The notes under the pieces were generated by a model, which was not told the origin of the DNA, did no database searches, and worked only from the letters and a program-made list of their open reading frames with translations. DNA of 64,000 nucleotides, from the NCBI GenBank assembly GCA_036496605.1, contig DASXKV010000067.1:62001-126000 (forward strand), written 5' to 3'. Positions 25,715 through 34,479 of the stretch are shown here, piece by piece. How positions within the stretch are numbered: the stretch's first letter is position 1; each line of letters opens with the position of its first letter. This DNA is from Gemmatimonadaceae bacterium. Its GTDB lineage: Bacteria > Gemmatimonadota > Gemmatimonadetes > Gemmatimonadales > Gemmatimonadaceae. The position numbers were made by a program, and so were the translations under genes.

Positions 25715-26839
25715 ATGCGGCCAATGCATCACACGACGCCGCGCTCGTTCACGACGGGCGTCTGGCGCGCGGGCGTGCTCGCCCTTGTCGCCGGCGGACT
25801 GGTGACCGCGCCTCCGCTTGTCGCGCAACAGCTGGCGTCCATCGACACCACCTACGAGTTCAACGACTCGCATTTCCACCTCACGAACTATGTCCAGCGG
25901 GGGCCGGATCTGTACTCGTTTCTCGCCATCATGGGGCATCGGGTCGGCCACAGCGCGCTATTCGGAATTCCGCTGCAGCAGCAATGGTCGGCGCGCATCG
26001 ACGGCAACAACGGGCCGACGTACTACCTCAATACCGACGCGCCGCTCTACTACTACAGCTTCACCGACGCGCAGATCGCGATGGAGTACAAGGCGCTGTC
26101 GCCGACGGACCAGGCGCGCTTCGACCCGATGATCACCGGGTTCAATCCCACCGATCTGTACGCACCGGAGCACATCCGCCGTGTGCTCGAGCTCTTTCCG
26201 GGCGTGTTCACCGGAATCGGCGAATTCACGATTCACAAGGAGTTCGTGTCGGCGAAAGTCGCCGGTGGCGCGGCGAGCCTGCTCGATCCTGCGCTCGACA
26301 GCGTACTGTCGTTCGCGGGAGAGGTCGGCCTCCTCGTGCTCATACATAACGACGTCGACGTGCCGTTCGCCAAGCCCGGATCGCCACCGGCGTATCTGGA
26401 GCAGATGCGCGCGCTGCTGCTGCGGCATCCGAACACCACAATCATCTGGGCGCATACGGGCGTCGGCAGGGTCGTGCGGCCGGTCGTCGGCCACGTCGCG
26501 ATGCTGGAGTCACTGCTCAATGATCCGCGGTTGAGCAGCCTCTACTTCGACATCTCGTGGGACGAAGTGGCGAAGTACCTGGTCGCGAGCGACACGACCA
26601 TTGCCGTATCCGCCGCGCTCGTGAATCGCCATCCCGATCGCTTCCTGTTCGGAACGGACGTCGTCGCGCCGTCAAACGCGCAGATGTACTACCGCGTGTA
26701 CGACATCTATCGGCCGTTTCTCGACCGACTCACGCCGTCCGCGCGCGCCCAGCTGCTGCGCGAAAACTACGAGCGGCTTTTTGGCGCGGCGCGCAAGCGG
26801 GTGCGCGCCTGGGAGGCCGCGCACGACCGACAGCGGTAA
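25715..26839 (+). CDS. Exported amidohydrolase-family metal hydrolase
   Basis: 374 residues with a signal peptide ending near PPLVAQ. TIM-barrel amidohydrolase motifs follow: the HxH metal ligands in FNDSHFHLTNY, LVLIHNDVDVP, WAHTGVGR and the late Asp in FLFGTDVVAP. This is the amidohydrolase_2 arrangement, whose members decarboxylate or hydrolyse small organic acids; the substrate here is unknown. Export is unusual for this fold. The ATG at 25715 gives a clean signal peptide; a GTG at 25685 is possible. It is 30 bp upstream of the DcaP-like porin, so probably one operon with it and the glutaminase. Confidence 0.82.
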   Translation: MRPMHHTTPRSFTTGVWRAGVLALVAGGLVTAPPLVAQQLASIDTTYEFNDSHFHLTNYVQRGPDLYSFLAIMGHRVGHSALFGIPLQQQWSARIDGNNGPTYYLNTDAPLYYYSFTDAQIAMEYKALSPTDQARFDPMITGFNPTDLYAPEHIRRVLELFPGVFTGIGEFTIHKEFVSAKVAGGAASLLDPALDSVLSFAGEVGLLVLIHNDVDVPFAKPGSPPAYLEQMRALLLRHPNTTIIWAHTGVGRVVRPVVGHVAMLESLLNDPRLSSLYFDISWDEVAKYLVASDTTIAVSAALVNRHPDRFLFGTDVVAPSNAQMYYRVYDIYRPFLDRLTPSARAQLLRENYERLFGAARKRVRAWEAAHDRQR

Positions 26840-26869
26840 TACTCACCCTAACGAGGCAGGTGACGTTCC

Positions 26870-28165
26870 ATGTCTATACCGATGAAACGAGCGCTGAGTA
26901 TCGCGTCGCTCCTGTTGGCGCTGGCGCTCCGCATCTCGTCCGGCCAGACGGTGAAAACCCAGTCGTCCAAGCCCGAGTCGTCCAAGGTCCAGGCCGACAC
27001 GGGCACGCGGATCGAGGTGTACGGCTTCGCGATGGCCGACGCCATCGGCGACTTCCGCACGAATGATCCGAACTGGTTCGACACGAACCGTCCGTCGAAG
27101 CTGCCCGCGTTCCAGGATCAGTTTGGCCACAACGGCCACACCTGGTTGAGCGCGCGCCAGTCCACATTCGGCGCGAAGGCGACGATTCCGACCGGGACGA
27201 AAGACATCAAGGTCGTCTTCGATTGGGATCTCTTTGGCGTGGGCGTCGACGCCGGGCAGACCACGATTCGACCACGACACATGTACGGTCAGTGGGGCGC
27301 CTTCGGCGGCGGACAGCTCGAGAGTCCGTTCATGGACCTCAACGTGTTTCCGAACATTCTGGAATACTGGGGGCCTAACGGGATGTTGTTCTACCGGAAT
27401 GTTCAGGTGTTTTGGGAGCCGATCCACAAGGAGAATGGGACGCAGGCCCTCATCGCACTCGAACGTCCGGGTGCCAGCGGCGACGCGGGCCTCGTCGCCG
27501 ATCGTATCGAGTTGCAGAACATCGCGCCTCGATTCCCCGCACCCGACATTTCGGCGGCATACCGCCTTGGCACGAAATGGGGGTATGCAAGGCTGTCCGC
27601 GATCGTGCGCTGGATCCGATGGGACGACCTCCTCCCTAACGATGCGTTCGACTTGAATGGAGGCGTCACGGGATGGGGCGTCTCGCTCAGCGGCGCCGTG
27701 AACGCTGGAGCGCACGACGTCCTTCATCTCCAGATCGTCGAAGGCGCCGGGGTTGAAAACTATTTCAACGACGCGCCGGTCGACGTCGGTGTCAAACGAA
27801 ACGTCGGGAATACCGTCACGCCCGTCACCGGTCAGGCCCTGAACGATCTCGGCTTCACCGGCTATCTCGATCACAAATGGACCAAGCAGCTCTCGAGCGC
27901 GATCGGATACTCGCGCGTGAACATCGACAACAGCGACCTGCAGACGACACAGGCGTTCCGCACCGGTCAGTACGCGAGCGTCAACCTGCTCTGGTCGCCG
28001 ATACCGAGCTTCCTCACCGGCGGCGAATTCCAGTGGGCGCATCGGACCAACAATGGCAACGGCTTCGCCCCCAACGATTACCGGTTGCAGTTTTCCGTGA
28101 AATACAGCTACTCACAGAAGTTCGGAGGAGGAGTCGGACATGAGCCCACTCGCGCACAAGACTGA
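26870..28165 (+). CDS. DcaP-like trimeric porin
   Basis: 431 residues with a signal peptide followed by a short linker and a coiled, Ser/Lys-rich start (KTQSSKPESSKVQADTG). The barrel opens with TRIEVYGFAMADAIGDF and the characteristic LSARQSTFGAKATIPTG, then QWGAFGGGQLESPFMDLN, as in DcaP of Acinetobacter, which passes dicarboxylates and small acids. The barrel ends with YRLQFSVKYSYSQKF. Placed between an amidohydrolase and a periplasmic glutaminase, it could supply their substrates. The last 26 bp overlap the glutaminase start. Confidence 0.85.
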   Translation: MSIPMKRALSIASLLLALALRISSGQTVKTQSSKPESSKVQADTGTRIEVYGFAMADAIGDFRTNDPNWFDTNRPSKLPAFQDQFGHNGHTWLSARQSTFGAKATIPTGTKDIKVVFDWDLFGVGVDAGQTTIRPRHMYGQWGAFGGGQLESPFMDLNVFPNILEYWGPNGMLFYRNVQVFWEPIHKENGTQALIALERPGASGDAGLVADRIELQNIAPRFPAPDISAAYRLGTKWGYARLSAIVRWIRWDDLLPNDAFDLNGGVTGWGVSLSGAVNAGAHDVLHLQIVEGAGVENYFNDAPVDVGVKRNVGNTVTPVTGQALNDLGFTGYLDHKWTKQLSSAIGYSRVNIDNSDLQTTQAFRTGQYASVNLLWSPIPSFLTGGEFQWAHRTNNGNGFAPNDYRLQFSVKYSYSQKFGGGVGHEPTRAQD

Positions 28166-29189
28166 GCACGTCATTCGGCGCCTCACCGTCCTCGCAGCGC
28201 TGCTCGCAGTTGCCCCACGAGTTGGCTATGCGCAGAACGCGGTGGATTACCAGCGGGCTGTCAATGCCGCTTACGAGAAGTACAAGAGCCTCAAGGACGG
28301 CAAGAACGCGGACTACATTCCCGCGCTCGCGAAAGTCAACCCGGACCTCTTCGGCATCGCGCTCGTCACACCTGATGGCAAGGTCTACACGGCGGGTGAC
28401 GTGACATCAGAAGTCTCGATTCAGTCGGTCTCGAAGGTGTTCACGATGGCGCACGTCTTCGAGCAATCCGGCGAGAAGGCAATCGAGGACAACACTGGCG
28501 TCGACGCAACGGGACGGCCGTTCAACTCGATCATCGCAATCGAGGAGCACAAAGGCCATGAGATGAATCCGCTGGTCAACGCTGGTGCGATCACGACGAC
28601 GAGCATGATCGACGGCTCGAGTTACGATGCGGTGTGGACGACGATCATCAATACGCTCGACGATTTCGCCGGCCGGCAGCTGCACGTCAACGACGAAGTG
28701 TACAAATCGGAAGCGGCGACGAATCAGCGCAATCAAGCGATCGCGCAGCTCATGTTTGCGTACGGCCACATCAAGGCGAATCCACAGCAGGCTACCGACC
28801 TGTACACCAAGCAGTGTTCAGTAAATGTGAACGCGAAGGATCTCGCGACGATGGCGGCGACCCTCGCCAACGGTGGGCGCAATCCCATCACGACCAAACA
28901 GGTCATCGAGTTCAAGCACGTCGCACCGACGCTTGCGGTCATGGCCACTGCGGGATTGTACGACGATTCGGGAAAATGGCTGTTCGCAACCGGGCTGCCC
29001 GCGAAGAGCGGCGTCGGCGGCGGTTTGATCGCCGTCTCGCCGGGCAAGTTCGGGATCGCCGTCGTGTCACCACCGCTCGATGAGGCAGGGAACAGCGTGC
29101 GTGGCCAGCGTGCAATCATCGATATCTCCAACGCGCTGGGCGGCAATCCGTACGTGACGCCTCCGGGAGGAGCAGTAGCGAAGAAGTAG
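28140..29189 (+). CDS. glsA: Glutaminase A, exported form
   Basis: 349 residues. It has the serine-dependent glutaminase (beta-lactamase-like) fold, with SIQSVSKVFTMA holding the catalytic Ser and Lys. MNPLVNAGAI, EAATNQRNQAIA, LYTKQCSVNVNAKDLA and AKSGVGGGLIAVSPGKFG complete the active-site set. It hydrolyses glutamine to glutamate and ammonia. Unlike the usual cytoplasmic GlsA it starts with a signal peptide (AVAPRVGYAQ), so it should act in the periplasm. The start ATG lies inside the DcaP reading frame (26-bp overlap), indicating coupling. A strong hairpin terminator follows. Confidence 0.92.
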   Translation: MSPLAHKTEHVIRRLTVLAALLAVAPRVGYAQNAVDYQRAVNAAYEKYKSLKDGKNADYIPALAKVNPDLFGIALVTPDGKVYTAGDVTSEVSIQSVSKVFTMAHVFEQSGEKAIEDNTGVDATGRPFNSIIAIEEHKGHEMNPLVNAGAITTTSMIDGSSYDAVWTTIINTLDDFAGRQLHVNDEVYKSEAATNQRNQAIAQLMFAYGHIKANPQQATDLYTKQCSVNVNAKDLATMAATLANGGRNPITTKQVIEFKHVAPTLAVMATAGLYDDSGKWLFATGLPAKSGVGGGLIAVSPGKFGIAVVSPPLDEAGNSVRGQRAIIDISNALGGNPYVTPPGGAVAKK

Positions 29190-29201
29190 TGCCACCTGAA
29201 A

Positions 29202-29234
29202 GAGCCATGGTGCTGCCGGACAGCGCCATGGCTC
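29202..29234. terminator. Hairpin terminator between glsA and transporter
   Basis: GAGCCATGG (29202-29210) pairs with CCATGGCTC (29226-29234); a T-G wobble and GCTG/CAGC extend the stem to 14 bp around the loop CCGGA. It separates two convergent genes. Confidence 0.7.
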
Positions 29235-29261
29235 GACCAACCTACGTTACGCCTCGGCGTG

Positions 29262-30167
29262 TTATTGCGAAGCGGGCGGCGCGAGCAGCGGGGTCTCGGG
29301 TGCGATCGGCGGCGTCAATGCCAGGTCACCGAGCCGTTGTCGCTGCCTTCGGTGCCAATACGCGTACGGCAGGGTGAGCAGCGTGCCGATGAGTAAACTG
29401 GCAGCAACCGCCGGCAACACGAGATCACCGTCGAAGTTGAAACGCGCGATCAGCAGGGCGAGAGCGGGATGTCGGGCACCGGTCATGATCGCGAGCACGG
29501 AGCGATCCGACGCGTCGCGTCCAGCGGCGAGATGACCGATCAGCAACGCGCCGGCCGAGCTGACGGCGATCGCGGCCGTGGTACCAACGCCCAGACGGTG
29601 AAGACCGCGTACGATGTCGCCGGCAAACGAGAGCAGGACGGCGAGCAACAGGACGTCGGCTACGACAATCAACGCTCCGCTCGCCCGCGTCATCACTTCG
29701 GGAGCAACACGGCGGAGGATGATCGCAAGCACGAACGGGAGCAGAAAGAGAATCGCGACGAGACGTACGACGGCGCCGGGCGCGAGTAGCGTGTTGCTGA
29801 GAAACAGTTCACTCGCGATGGCGAGCCAGATCGGTATCGTCGCGATCGAGAGCAGCGATCCGAGCAGCGTCGACGCCAGCACGAACTCTGCGCGTCCATT
29901 CGGCCTCAGTTCCTTCTGTGCGACGAGTGACGTGCCCGGTGATATCGCGAGCAGCGTCGCGCCAAGGATTACGGACCCTGGCGCTCCCAGCGTCGAGAGC
30001 ACACTCATCGTGAAGAGTGGGAGCAGCACGTCCATCGCGATGAATGCACGAAGCAACAGACGCGGTCGGCAGGCAAAGTAGCGGACGTCGCGCGGCCGTC
30101 CCCGCAGTGCAAGTCCTAGCACGAGGGCGACGATGCTGGTTTCCAGAAGGACGGCGCTGGGCTGCAT
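29262..30167 (-). CDS. BASS-family (bile acid:sodium symporter-like) transporter
   Basis: 301 residues with about nine membrane helices. It belongs to the bile acid:Na+ symporter/arsenical-efflux superfamily by layout: LAISPGTSLVAQKELRPNGR after the third helix, and the late ASDRSVLAIMTGARHPALAL motif, which matches the second crossing helix. Substrate unknown. The start has GGGGGAG six bases upstream. It lies 15 bp after the stop of the histidine kinase gene on the same strand, so the kinase and transporter form an operon. A paralogue with the same late motif is at 45849. Confidence 0.78.
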   Translation of the reverse strand: MQPSAVLLETSIVALVLGLALRGRPRDVRYFACRPRLLLRAFIAMDVLLPLFTMSVLSTLGAPGSVILGATLLAISPGTSLVAQKELRPNGRAEFVLASTLLGSLLSIATIPIWLAIASELFLSNTLLAPGAVVRLVAILFLLPFVLAIILRRVAPEVMTRASGALIVVADVLLLAVLLSFAGDIVRGLHRLGVGTTAAIAVSSAGALLIGHLAAGRDASDRSVLAIMTGARHPALALLIARFNFDGDLVLPAVAASLLIGTLLTLPYAYWHRRQRQRLGDLALTPPIAPETPLLAPPASQ

Positions 30168-30182
30168 TCGACACTCCCCCGC

Positions 30183-32210
30183 TCATGATTCCAATGGCTG
30201 GCCGACAGTCGCGAAGATCGAGGGAACGCTCGAGGGCTCTGTCGGCAGCGGCGTCGGCGTGCCAGGGACAGTGGCGTGCAATACGTTAGGCATCGGCAGC
30301 GCCTCGACATCGGCGCGCGGCAGCCGCACGCAGAACGACGAGCCCTGCTTGAGCACACTTTCAACGTTGATCGTGCCGCCGTGCGCCTCGACGATCGCCT
30401 TGACGATCGCGAGGCCAAGGCCGAGCCCGCGCGTATCGCTGCGCGACGCCTGCCAGAATCGATCGAAGAGATGCGGAATCTGATCCTGGGGAATGCCTGG
30501 TCCAGAGTCGCGAACCGACGCGTGAATGCCATCCGCATGAACGTCGACGTCGATCCTCACCTGTCCGCCATCGGGCGTGAACTTCACGGCATTGGCAACG
30601 AGGTTCGAGAACGCCTGGGCGAGTCGGTCTCGATCGCCGAGGACCATCGGCACCTGTGCGAGTCCCCCGCGCGTCAAGGTCATGTGGCGTGCGCGAACGA
30701 CGACCTGGAACATGTCGACGACATCGTCCACGACATCCACCAGATTCACATGATTCCGTTGCACCGGCAGCGGACCGGACTCGAGACGGGTGACATCGAG
30801 CAGATCGCGAATGAGCCGATTCATCGAATCGGCGGCGTGCTTGAGCGTCGCGAGCTGCGTCCGCTCCGTGTCGTGGCCATGCTCGTCGGTGAGCTCGAGC
30901 AGCAGATCGGCGCTGCCGAGAATCGCCATCAGCGGATTTCGCAGATCGTGTGACACGATCGAGACCACGGCGTCGCGTGTGCGAACGGCGGACTCCGCCT
31001 CGGAGCGTGCACGGCGCTCACTGTCGAGCGCTTCGGCCCGGTGCAACGCGACCGCCGCCAGGTCGCCGAGCGCACGACCAAAGCGTAATGACGATTCTCT
31101 AAATTGCCGCCGTCCGCCGGCCGACGCGACACCTAACGAGCCGATCACGCTGCCGTCGTGCCGCAGCGGCACGACGAGCAACGACCCGGATCGCCGCGCG
31201 TCGACCCCGGTACGCCGCGCCTCGCGTGAAGGACGAACTTCCGTCGTGTAAATCCGCGGATGATCGGCGTTGGTGCCGTCGTTGAGCCACGCCGGCATGC
31301 GCGCGCGGGTTCCCGCGACGGGCGTGCAAGTGCCGCGGCCGGCAATCGTCACGAGATCGCCGTCGATCGCCCGGGCCAGGTAGGCGCCGCCGATTCGGCT
31401 CGAGTTGAGCGCCGCCGAGACGGTGAGCTCGGCCACTTCGTTGACCGTGAACGCGCCACTCAATGAGCTGGCGAGGCGCCGGAGCGACGCTTCCTCTTCG
31501 GCGCGTCGCTTGAGCACGAGCCGGAGATGGCGATCGCGCAGCGTGAGCACGAGCACGGCGGCCGAGGCAACGCATCCGACCAGTACGAAGGCAATCGCAA
31601 GCTCCAGCTCGAGCGATTCGTCGCCATCGATCTGCGCGCGGCGCGATTGCATGGCGCGCGCAATTGCCGAATCGACGCGCACCGTGGCGAGGAGCAGGCC
31701 CTCATAGCTCATCCCATGCTGCACCGTCTGTCGCAGCACGTCATCCGCCGTTTTGGTCTCCGTGAGCGCCGCAAACTGGCGCCACCGGTCGACGGTCTCG
31801 CGCACGCCACCCACCGAGTTGCGAGCGGCGGGTCCCATCTCATGGAGCGTTGCGTTCAGTCGCGCGAGCAGGGAATCGTCGCGCGCGGATGCCTTCTGAA
31901 AATCGGCCAACAGCGAGCGATCGCGCGAGATCGTGAATCGCTGCGACAAGGCCAACTCACGCGCCAAGCCGAGGCGCAGTTCACCAAGAAGCAACCGCCC
32001 CGGTTCGCCAACCGCACGAATATCGTCGCGCATGTAGCTCGTCCGCTGCTGCAGCACGAGCGGTGCGATGGCGAGACCCGCCAGAGAGAGAATGACGAGC
32101 GTGAGCGGCAGCCATGACAGGTGGCGCGTGCTTGTTCTTACGAGACCGGTGTGTTCACGGCCGTCCCGCGACTTTCGGCTGATCGAGTGCGCCACGTGTG
32201 GGTTCGCCAT
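30183..32210 (-). CDS. Membrane sensor histidine kinase with GAF domain
   Basis: 675 residues from the ATG at 32210 (GGGGAGG five bases upstream). Two membrane helices (about 40-60 and 210-230) flank an all-helical periplasmic sensor like CHASE3. A GAF domain follows (TVSAALNSSRIGGAYLARA, SGSLLVVPLRHDGSVIGSLG). The kinase core is complete: HisKA SIVSHDLRNPLMAILGSADL, N box FSNLVANAVKFTP, G1 VRDSGPGIP, F box LFDRFWQ, G2 GLGLGLAIVKAIVEAHGG. No receiver gene is adjacent on the same strand; the FixJ-type regulator at 32622 is the nearest. A box of the shared family lies 59 bp upstream. Operon with the BASS transporter. Confidence 0.9.
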   Translation of the reverse strand: MANPHVAHSISRKSRDGREHTGLVRTSTRHLSWLPLTLVILSLAGLAIAPLVLQQRTSYMRDDIRAVGEPGRLLLGELRLGLARELALSQRFTISRDRSLLADFQKASARDDSLLARLNATLHEMGPAARNSVGGVRETVDRWRQFAALTETKTADDVLRQTVQHGMSYEGLLLATVRVDSAIARAMQSRRAQIDGDESLELELAIAFVLVGCVASAAVLVLTLRDRHLRLVLKRRAEEEASLRRLASSLSGAFTVNEVAELTVSAALNSSRIGGAYLARAIDGDLVTIAGRGTCTPVAGTRARMPAWLNDGTNADHPRIYTTEVRPSREARRTGVDARRSGSLLVVPLRHDGSVIGSLGVASAGGRRQFRESSLRFGRALGDLAAVALHRAEALDSERRARSEAESAVRTRDAVVSIVSHDLRNPLMAILGSADLLLELTDEHGHDTERTQLATLKHAADSMNRLIRDLLDVTRLESGPLPVQRNHVNLVDVVDDVVDMFQVVVRARHMTLTRGGLAQVPMVLGDRDRLAQAFSNLVANAVKFTPDGGQVRIDVDVHADGIHASVRDSGPGIPQDQIPHLFDRFWQASRSDTRGLGLGLAIVKAIVEAHGGTINVESVLKQGSSFCVRLPRADVEALPMPNVLHATVPGTPTPLPTEPSSVPSIFATVGQPLES

Positions 32211-32268
32211 GGCCTCCTCCCCGTACTGCCCTGCGGAGAGGTTGTCATAATCACCGTGGTGCGGCACA

Positions 32269-32332
32269 GTGGACCAAAGACCGTGCCAATCGCATCCAAC
32301 GCCGGCGGCGTTATGTAGCGAAAGTCCAATGG
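32269..32332. promoter_or_regulatory. Pair of GTCCAAT-type boxes between divergent genes
   Basis: GTGGACCAAAGACC (32269-32282) reads as GGTCTTTGGTCCAC towards the kinase gene. AAAGTCCAATGG (32321-32332) reads towards the 110-residue gene. Each gene of the divergent pair thus has its own copy. Confidence 0.5.
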
Positions 32333-32365
32333 CTGGTTCACGCGGAGTGTGAAGCTTTGTGAAGT

Positions 32366-32698
32366 ATGCCGACACTACACGCTCCGTTGTATCCAGCCCC
32401 ACCCTCGCCCGCGGTGAAGATGGCAGAGGCGCCAATCACGCGGTTGCGCAGTCTCATGAGGGGTGTGCTCGCGTGCGAGCCGTGGGAGTGCTCACCACTT
32501 GCCGGCGAGTTGCAGCGCATCGTGCGCGCGGCCGCCGCTGAATTGCGCGATTGTGGCAATAGACCGGAACAGATGGTCATTGCCCTGAAGCGCGCCACGG
32601 CGCGTGGCGCGCTACGCGCGACTACGACGCGGGAAGACGATCTCCACTATCGGATGATCCTGTGGAGCGTACGCGAGTACTTTCACTGTGACTCGTAA
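32366..32698 (+). CDS. Small hypothetical protein
   Basis: 110 residues, no family recognised. The second half (ELQRIVRAAAAELRDCGNRP, then EQMVIALKRATARG) is a regular amphipathic helical sequence, and the C-terminus reads ILWSVREYFHCDS. A shared-family box lies only 33 bp before the ATG, so this may be a regulon member. The last 77 bp overlap the convergent FixJ-type regulator. Confidence 0.5.
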   Translation: MPTLHAPLYPAPPSPAVKMAEAPITRLRSLMRGVLACEPWECSPLAGELQRIVRAAAAELRDCGNRPEQMVIALKRATARGALRATTTREDDLHYRMILWSVREYFHCDS

Positions 32699-33416
32699 GG
32701 CCGTCTGAAGCAGCCGTCGCCTGACCGAGGGCGGCGGCCATGATGTCGAGCACCCGCGGACGTTGTATGACGCGGTGGTCTGGCGTCACGATGCTCGTTG
32801 GTGCGTCCGCTGCGAGGAGATAGTCGACGATCCGCACCAGCTCGGCCACGGAGTGCGCGCCGAGTTTCGTCATGGCGCGTGCGCGATGCACTTTCACTGT
32901 CTTTTCGGTCGTCCCAATGATGGCGGCGATCTGCTTGTTGAGTCGTCCCGAGGTGACGAGCGCGCAAACCTCTGCCTCACGAGCGGTGACGGTCTCGAGC
33001 GCCGCCCAGAGCACGGCGAGGTGACGCCGTCCCGCGCGTTGCTTGGCGTCGCGCTCGGTGGCGCTGCTCACCGTCGACAGCAGCACGTGATCATCGAGCG
33101 GCTTCTCGAGCAGGTCGAAGGCGCCGAGTTTCATCGCCTTGACCGCCGCATCGAGATCGGCGCTGCCCGTAATGAACACCGCCGGGGTCTCGAGCCCCGC
33201 GGCGCGCGACTCGCGGAGCATCGTTAGGCCGTCGAGATCGGGAATCTTGATGTCGATCACGAGGCACGCGGGCTCCATCGCGTCCTGTTCGGCGAGATAG
33301 CCCTGAGCCGTCGTGAACGTTCGAACGCGATACCCGCCGGTGATGAGCACTCGCTGAACGGCTCGGCAGATGCGTTCGTCGTCGTCGACGACGACGATAA
33401 GTGGCTCAGTCTCCAT
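32622..33416 (-). CDS. FixJ/LuxR-family response regulator
   Basis: 264 residues. The receiver has VVVDDDERICRAV, phospho-acceptor Asp in CLVIDIKIPDLDG, Thr in VFITGSAD and Lys in LLEKPLDD. The output domain is a LuxR/FixJ helix-turn-helix: VTAREAEVCALVTSGRLNKQ then IAAIIGTTEKTVKVHRARAM. A 55-residue low-complexity tail follows. The kinase-like gene upstream overlaps its start by 11 bp, so the two form one unit. It is a candidate for binding the shared intergenic box. Confidence 0.9.
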   Translation of the reverse strand: METEPLIVVVDDDERICRAVQRVLITGGYRVRTFTTAQGYLAEQDAMEPACLVIDIKIPDLDGLTMLRESRAAGLETPAVFITGSADLDAAVKAMKLGAFDLLEKPLDDHVLLSTVSSATERDAKQRAGRRHLAVLWAALETVTAREAEVCALVTSGRLNKQIAAIIGTTEKTVKVHRARAMTKLGAHSVAELVRIVDYLLAADAPTSIVTPDHRVIQRPRVLDIMAAALGQATAASDGLTSHSESTRVRSTGSSDSGDRLPAS

Positions 33417-34230
33417 GGCTCCCCTCCGCTAAATGAAGCGTGCGCGTCGGCGCCGCCGGAATAATGATGGCGAGCGTCAGATGCTCCTCGTGCAGGCTCA
33501 GGTTGACGTGGCCCCGGAGGTACTCGACGAGCGTCGTGATGAGCGTATGCAACCCTTGAAAACCGGGCGACGCAGAGAGCGAGAGGGGAAGCCCGGTGAA
33601 TCGCAGTTCAGCGTAATCCACTACCAATTGCGTCTCGACGACGATGGTGTCCGGCGTGGCTGGCTCGCTGTCGCCGATGATCAGCGCTCGCCGAAGAATA
33701 CTGAGCAACGCGAGTCGTAACCGCGCCAACCCGCCCGTGACCAGCGGCGAGTGCGGCGCGTAGCATTCCTCCACGCGAAAATGCCAGTTCGGATGGAAGC
33801 CGCGGGCCGTGACGACAAGGTCGCTCGCCAATTCGTTGAGCGTGACAGCCGCGACCTCGGTCGTGGCGCTCGCGCGCTGCTTGACACGAGAGATGAGCTC
33901 GATCATGTCGTGCTCCGTGCCGAGACAATCGCTCAGTGCGTCAAGCGCGGCCGACACGCTCGGCGTCGGTTGCTGCAGCAATTTCACGGCGCTTTGCAGA
34001 TTCATCCTGAGCGATGTGAGCGGCTGCCGCAGATCGTGCGAGAGCTCGGCCATCACGCGATCGAGCGTGTCGTCCGCGTGCACAGGCTGCACGGACACCT
34101 GAAACTCTTGCAGCCTCTCACGATTTGCTTCGGCGAGCGCGTTTCGCAGTGGCACGACGGACTCCGATGGCGATGCCGCGGACGAACCAACGCGGCGGCG
34201 AATTGTCGGTGGATTGTTGCGTAGTCCCAT
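33406..34230 (-). CDS. Histidine-kinase-like protein with degenerate ATPase domain
   Basis: 274 residues from the ATG at 34230 (GACGAGGA five bases upstream). A dimerisation/phosphotransfer helix with the His is present (VMAELSHDLRQPLTSLRMNL). The ATPase half keeps the fold rhythm but not the motifs: the N-box position reads LRLALLSILRRALIIGD with no Asn, and there is no DxGxG or GLGL. It has no membrane segment. It may be a phosphatase or scaffold for the FixJ-type regulator that it overlaps, or receive phosphate from another kinase. Another kinase in this region could supply ATPase activity. Confidence 0.72.
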   Translation of the reverse strand: MGLRNNPPTIRRRVGSSAASPSESVVPLRNALAEANRERLQEFQVSVQPVHADDTLDRVMAELSHDLRQPLTSLRMNLQSAVKLLQQPTPSVSAALDALSDCLGTEHDMIELISRVKQRASATTEVAAVTLNELASDLVVTARGFHPNWHFRVEECYAPHSPLVTGGLARLRLALLSILRRALIIGDSEPATPDTIVVETQLVVDYAELRFTGLPLSLSASPGFQGLHTLITTLVEYLRGHVNLSLHEEHLTLAIIIPAAPTRTLHLAEGSHGD

Positions 34231-34325
34231 ACGGTCCTCGTCTCTTGCATCACGCCAGGTGCGCCGCGCGCGTCTACGCAACACGGTTGGCATTTCCAAA
34301 GCATTCGCGAACGCAGCGTCCTTGC

Positions 34326-34410
34326 GATTGGACCAAGGACCCATTCATGAGGGTCCTCCTCTCTCGCGCGATCAAATCGTCGGTGCGCAGCTGGGCTCTA
34401 AGGCCAATTG
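34326..34410. promoter_or_regulatory. Pair of GTCCAAT-type boxes between divergent genes
   Basis: GATTGGACCAAGGACC (34326-34341) reads as GGTCCTTGGTCCAATC towards the kinase-like gene. TCTAAGGCCAATTG (34397-34410) reads towards the CobW-like gene. Distances to the starts are 96 and 69 bp. The remaining intergenic sequence shows no gene. Confidence 0.5.
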
Positions 34411-34479
34411 AGCAACGGATTGTCGGCGCGAGAATGTTCCTGACCGATCACTGAGCAGCGGTGTGATCGAGGAGGCACA

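Noticed and set aside
26843-28042. 399-residue open frame opposite the DcaP-like porin
   Set aside because: Antisense shadow of a clear porin gene with a signal peptide and barrel motifs.
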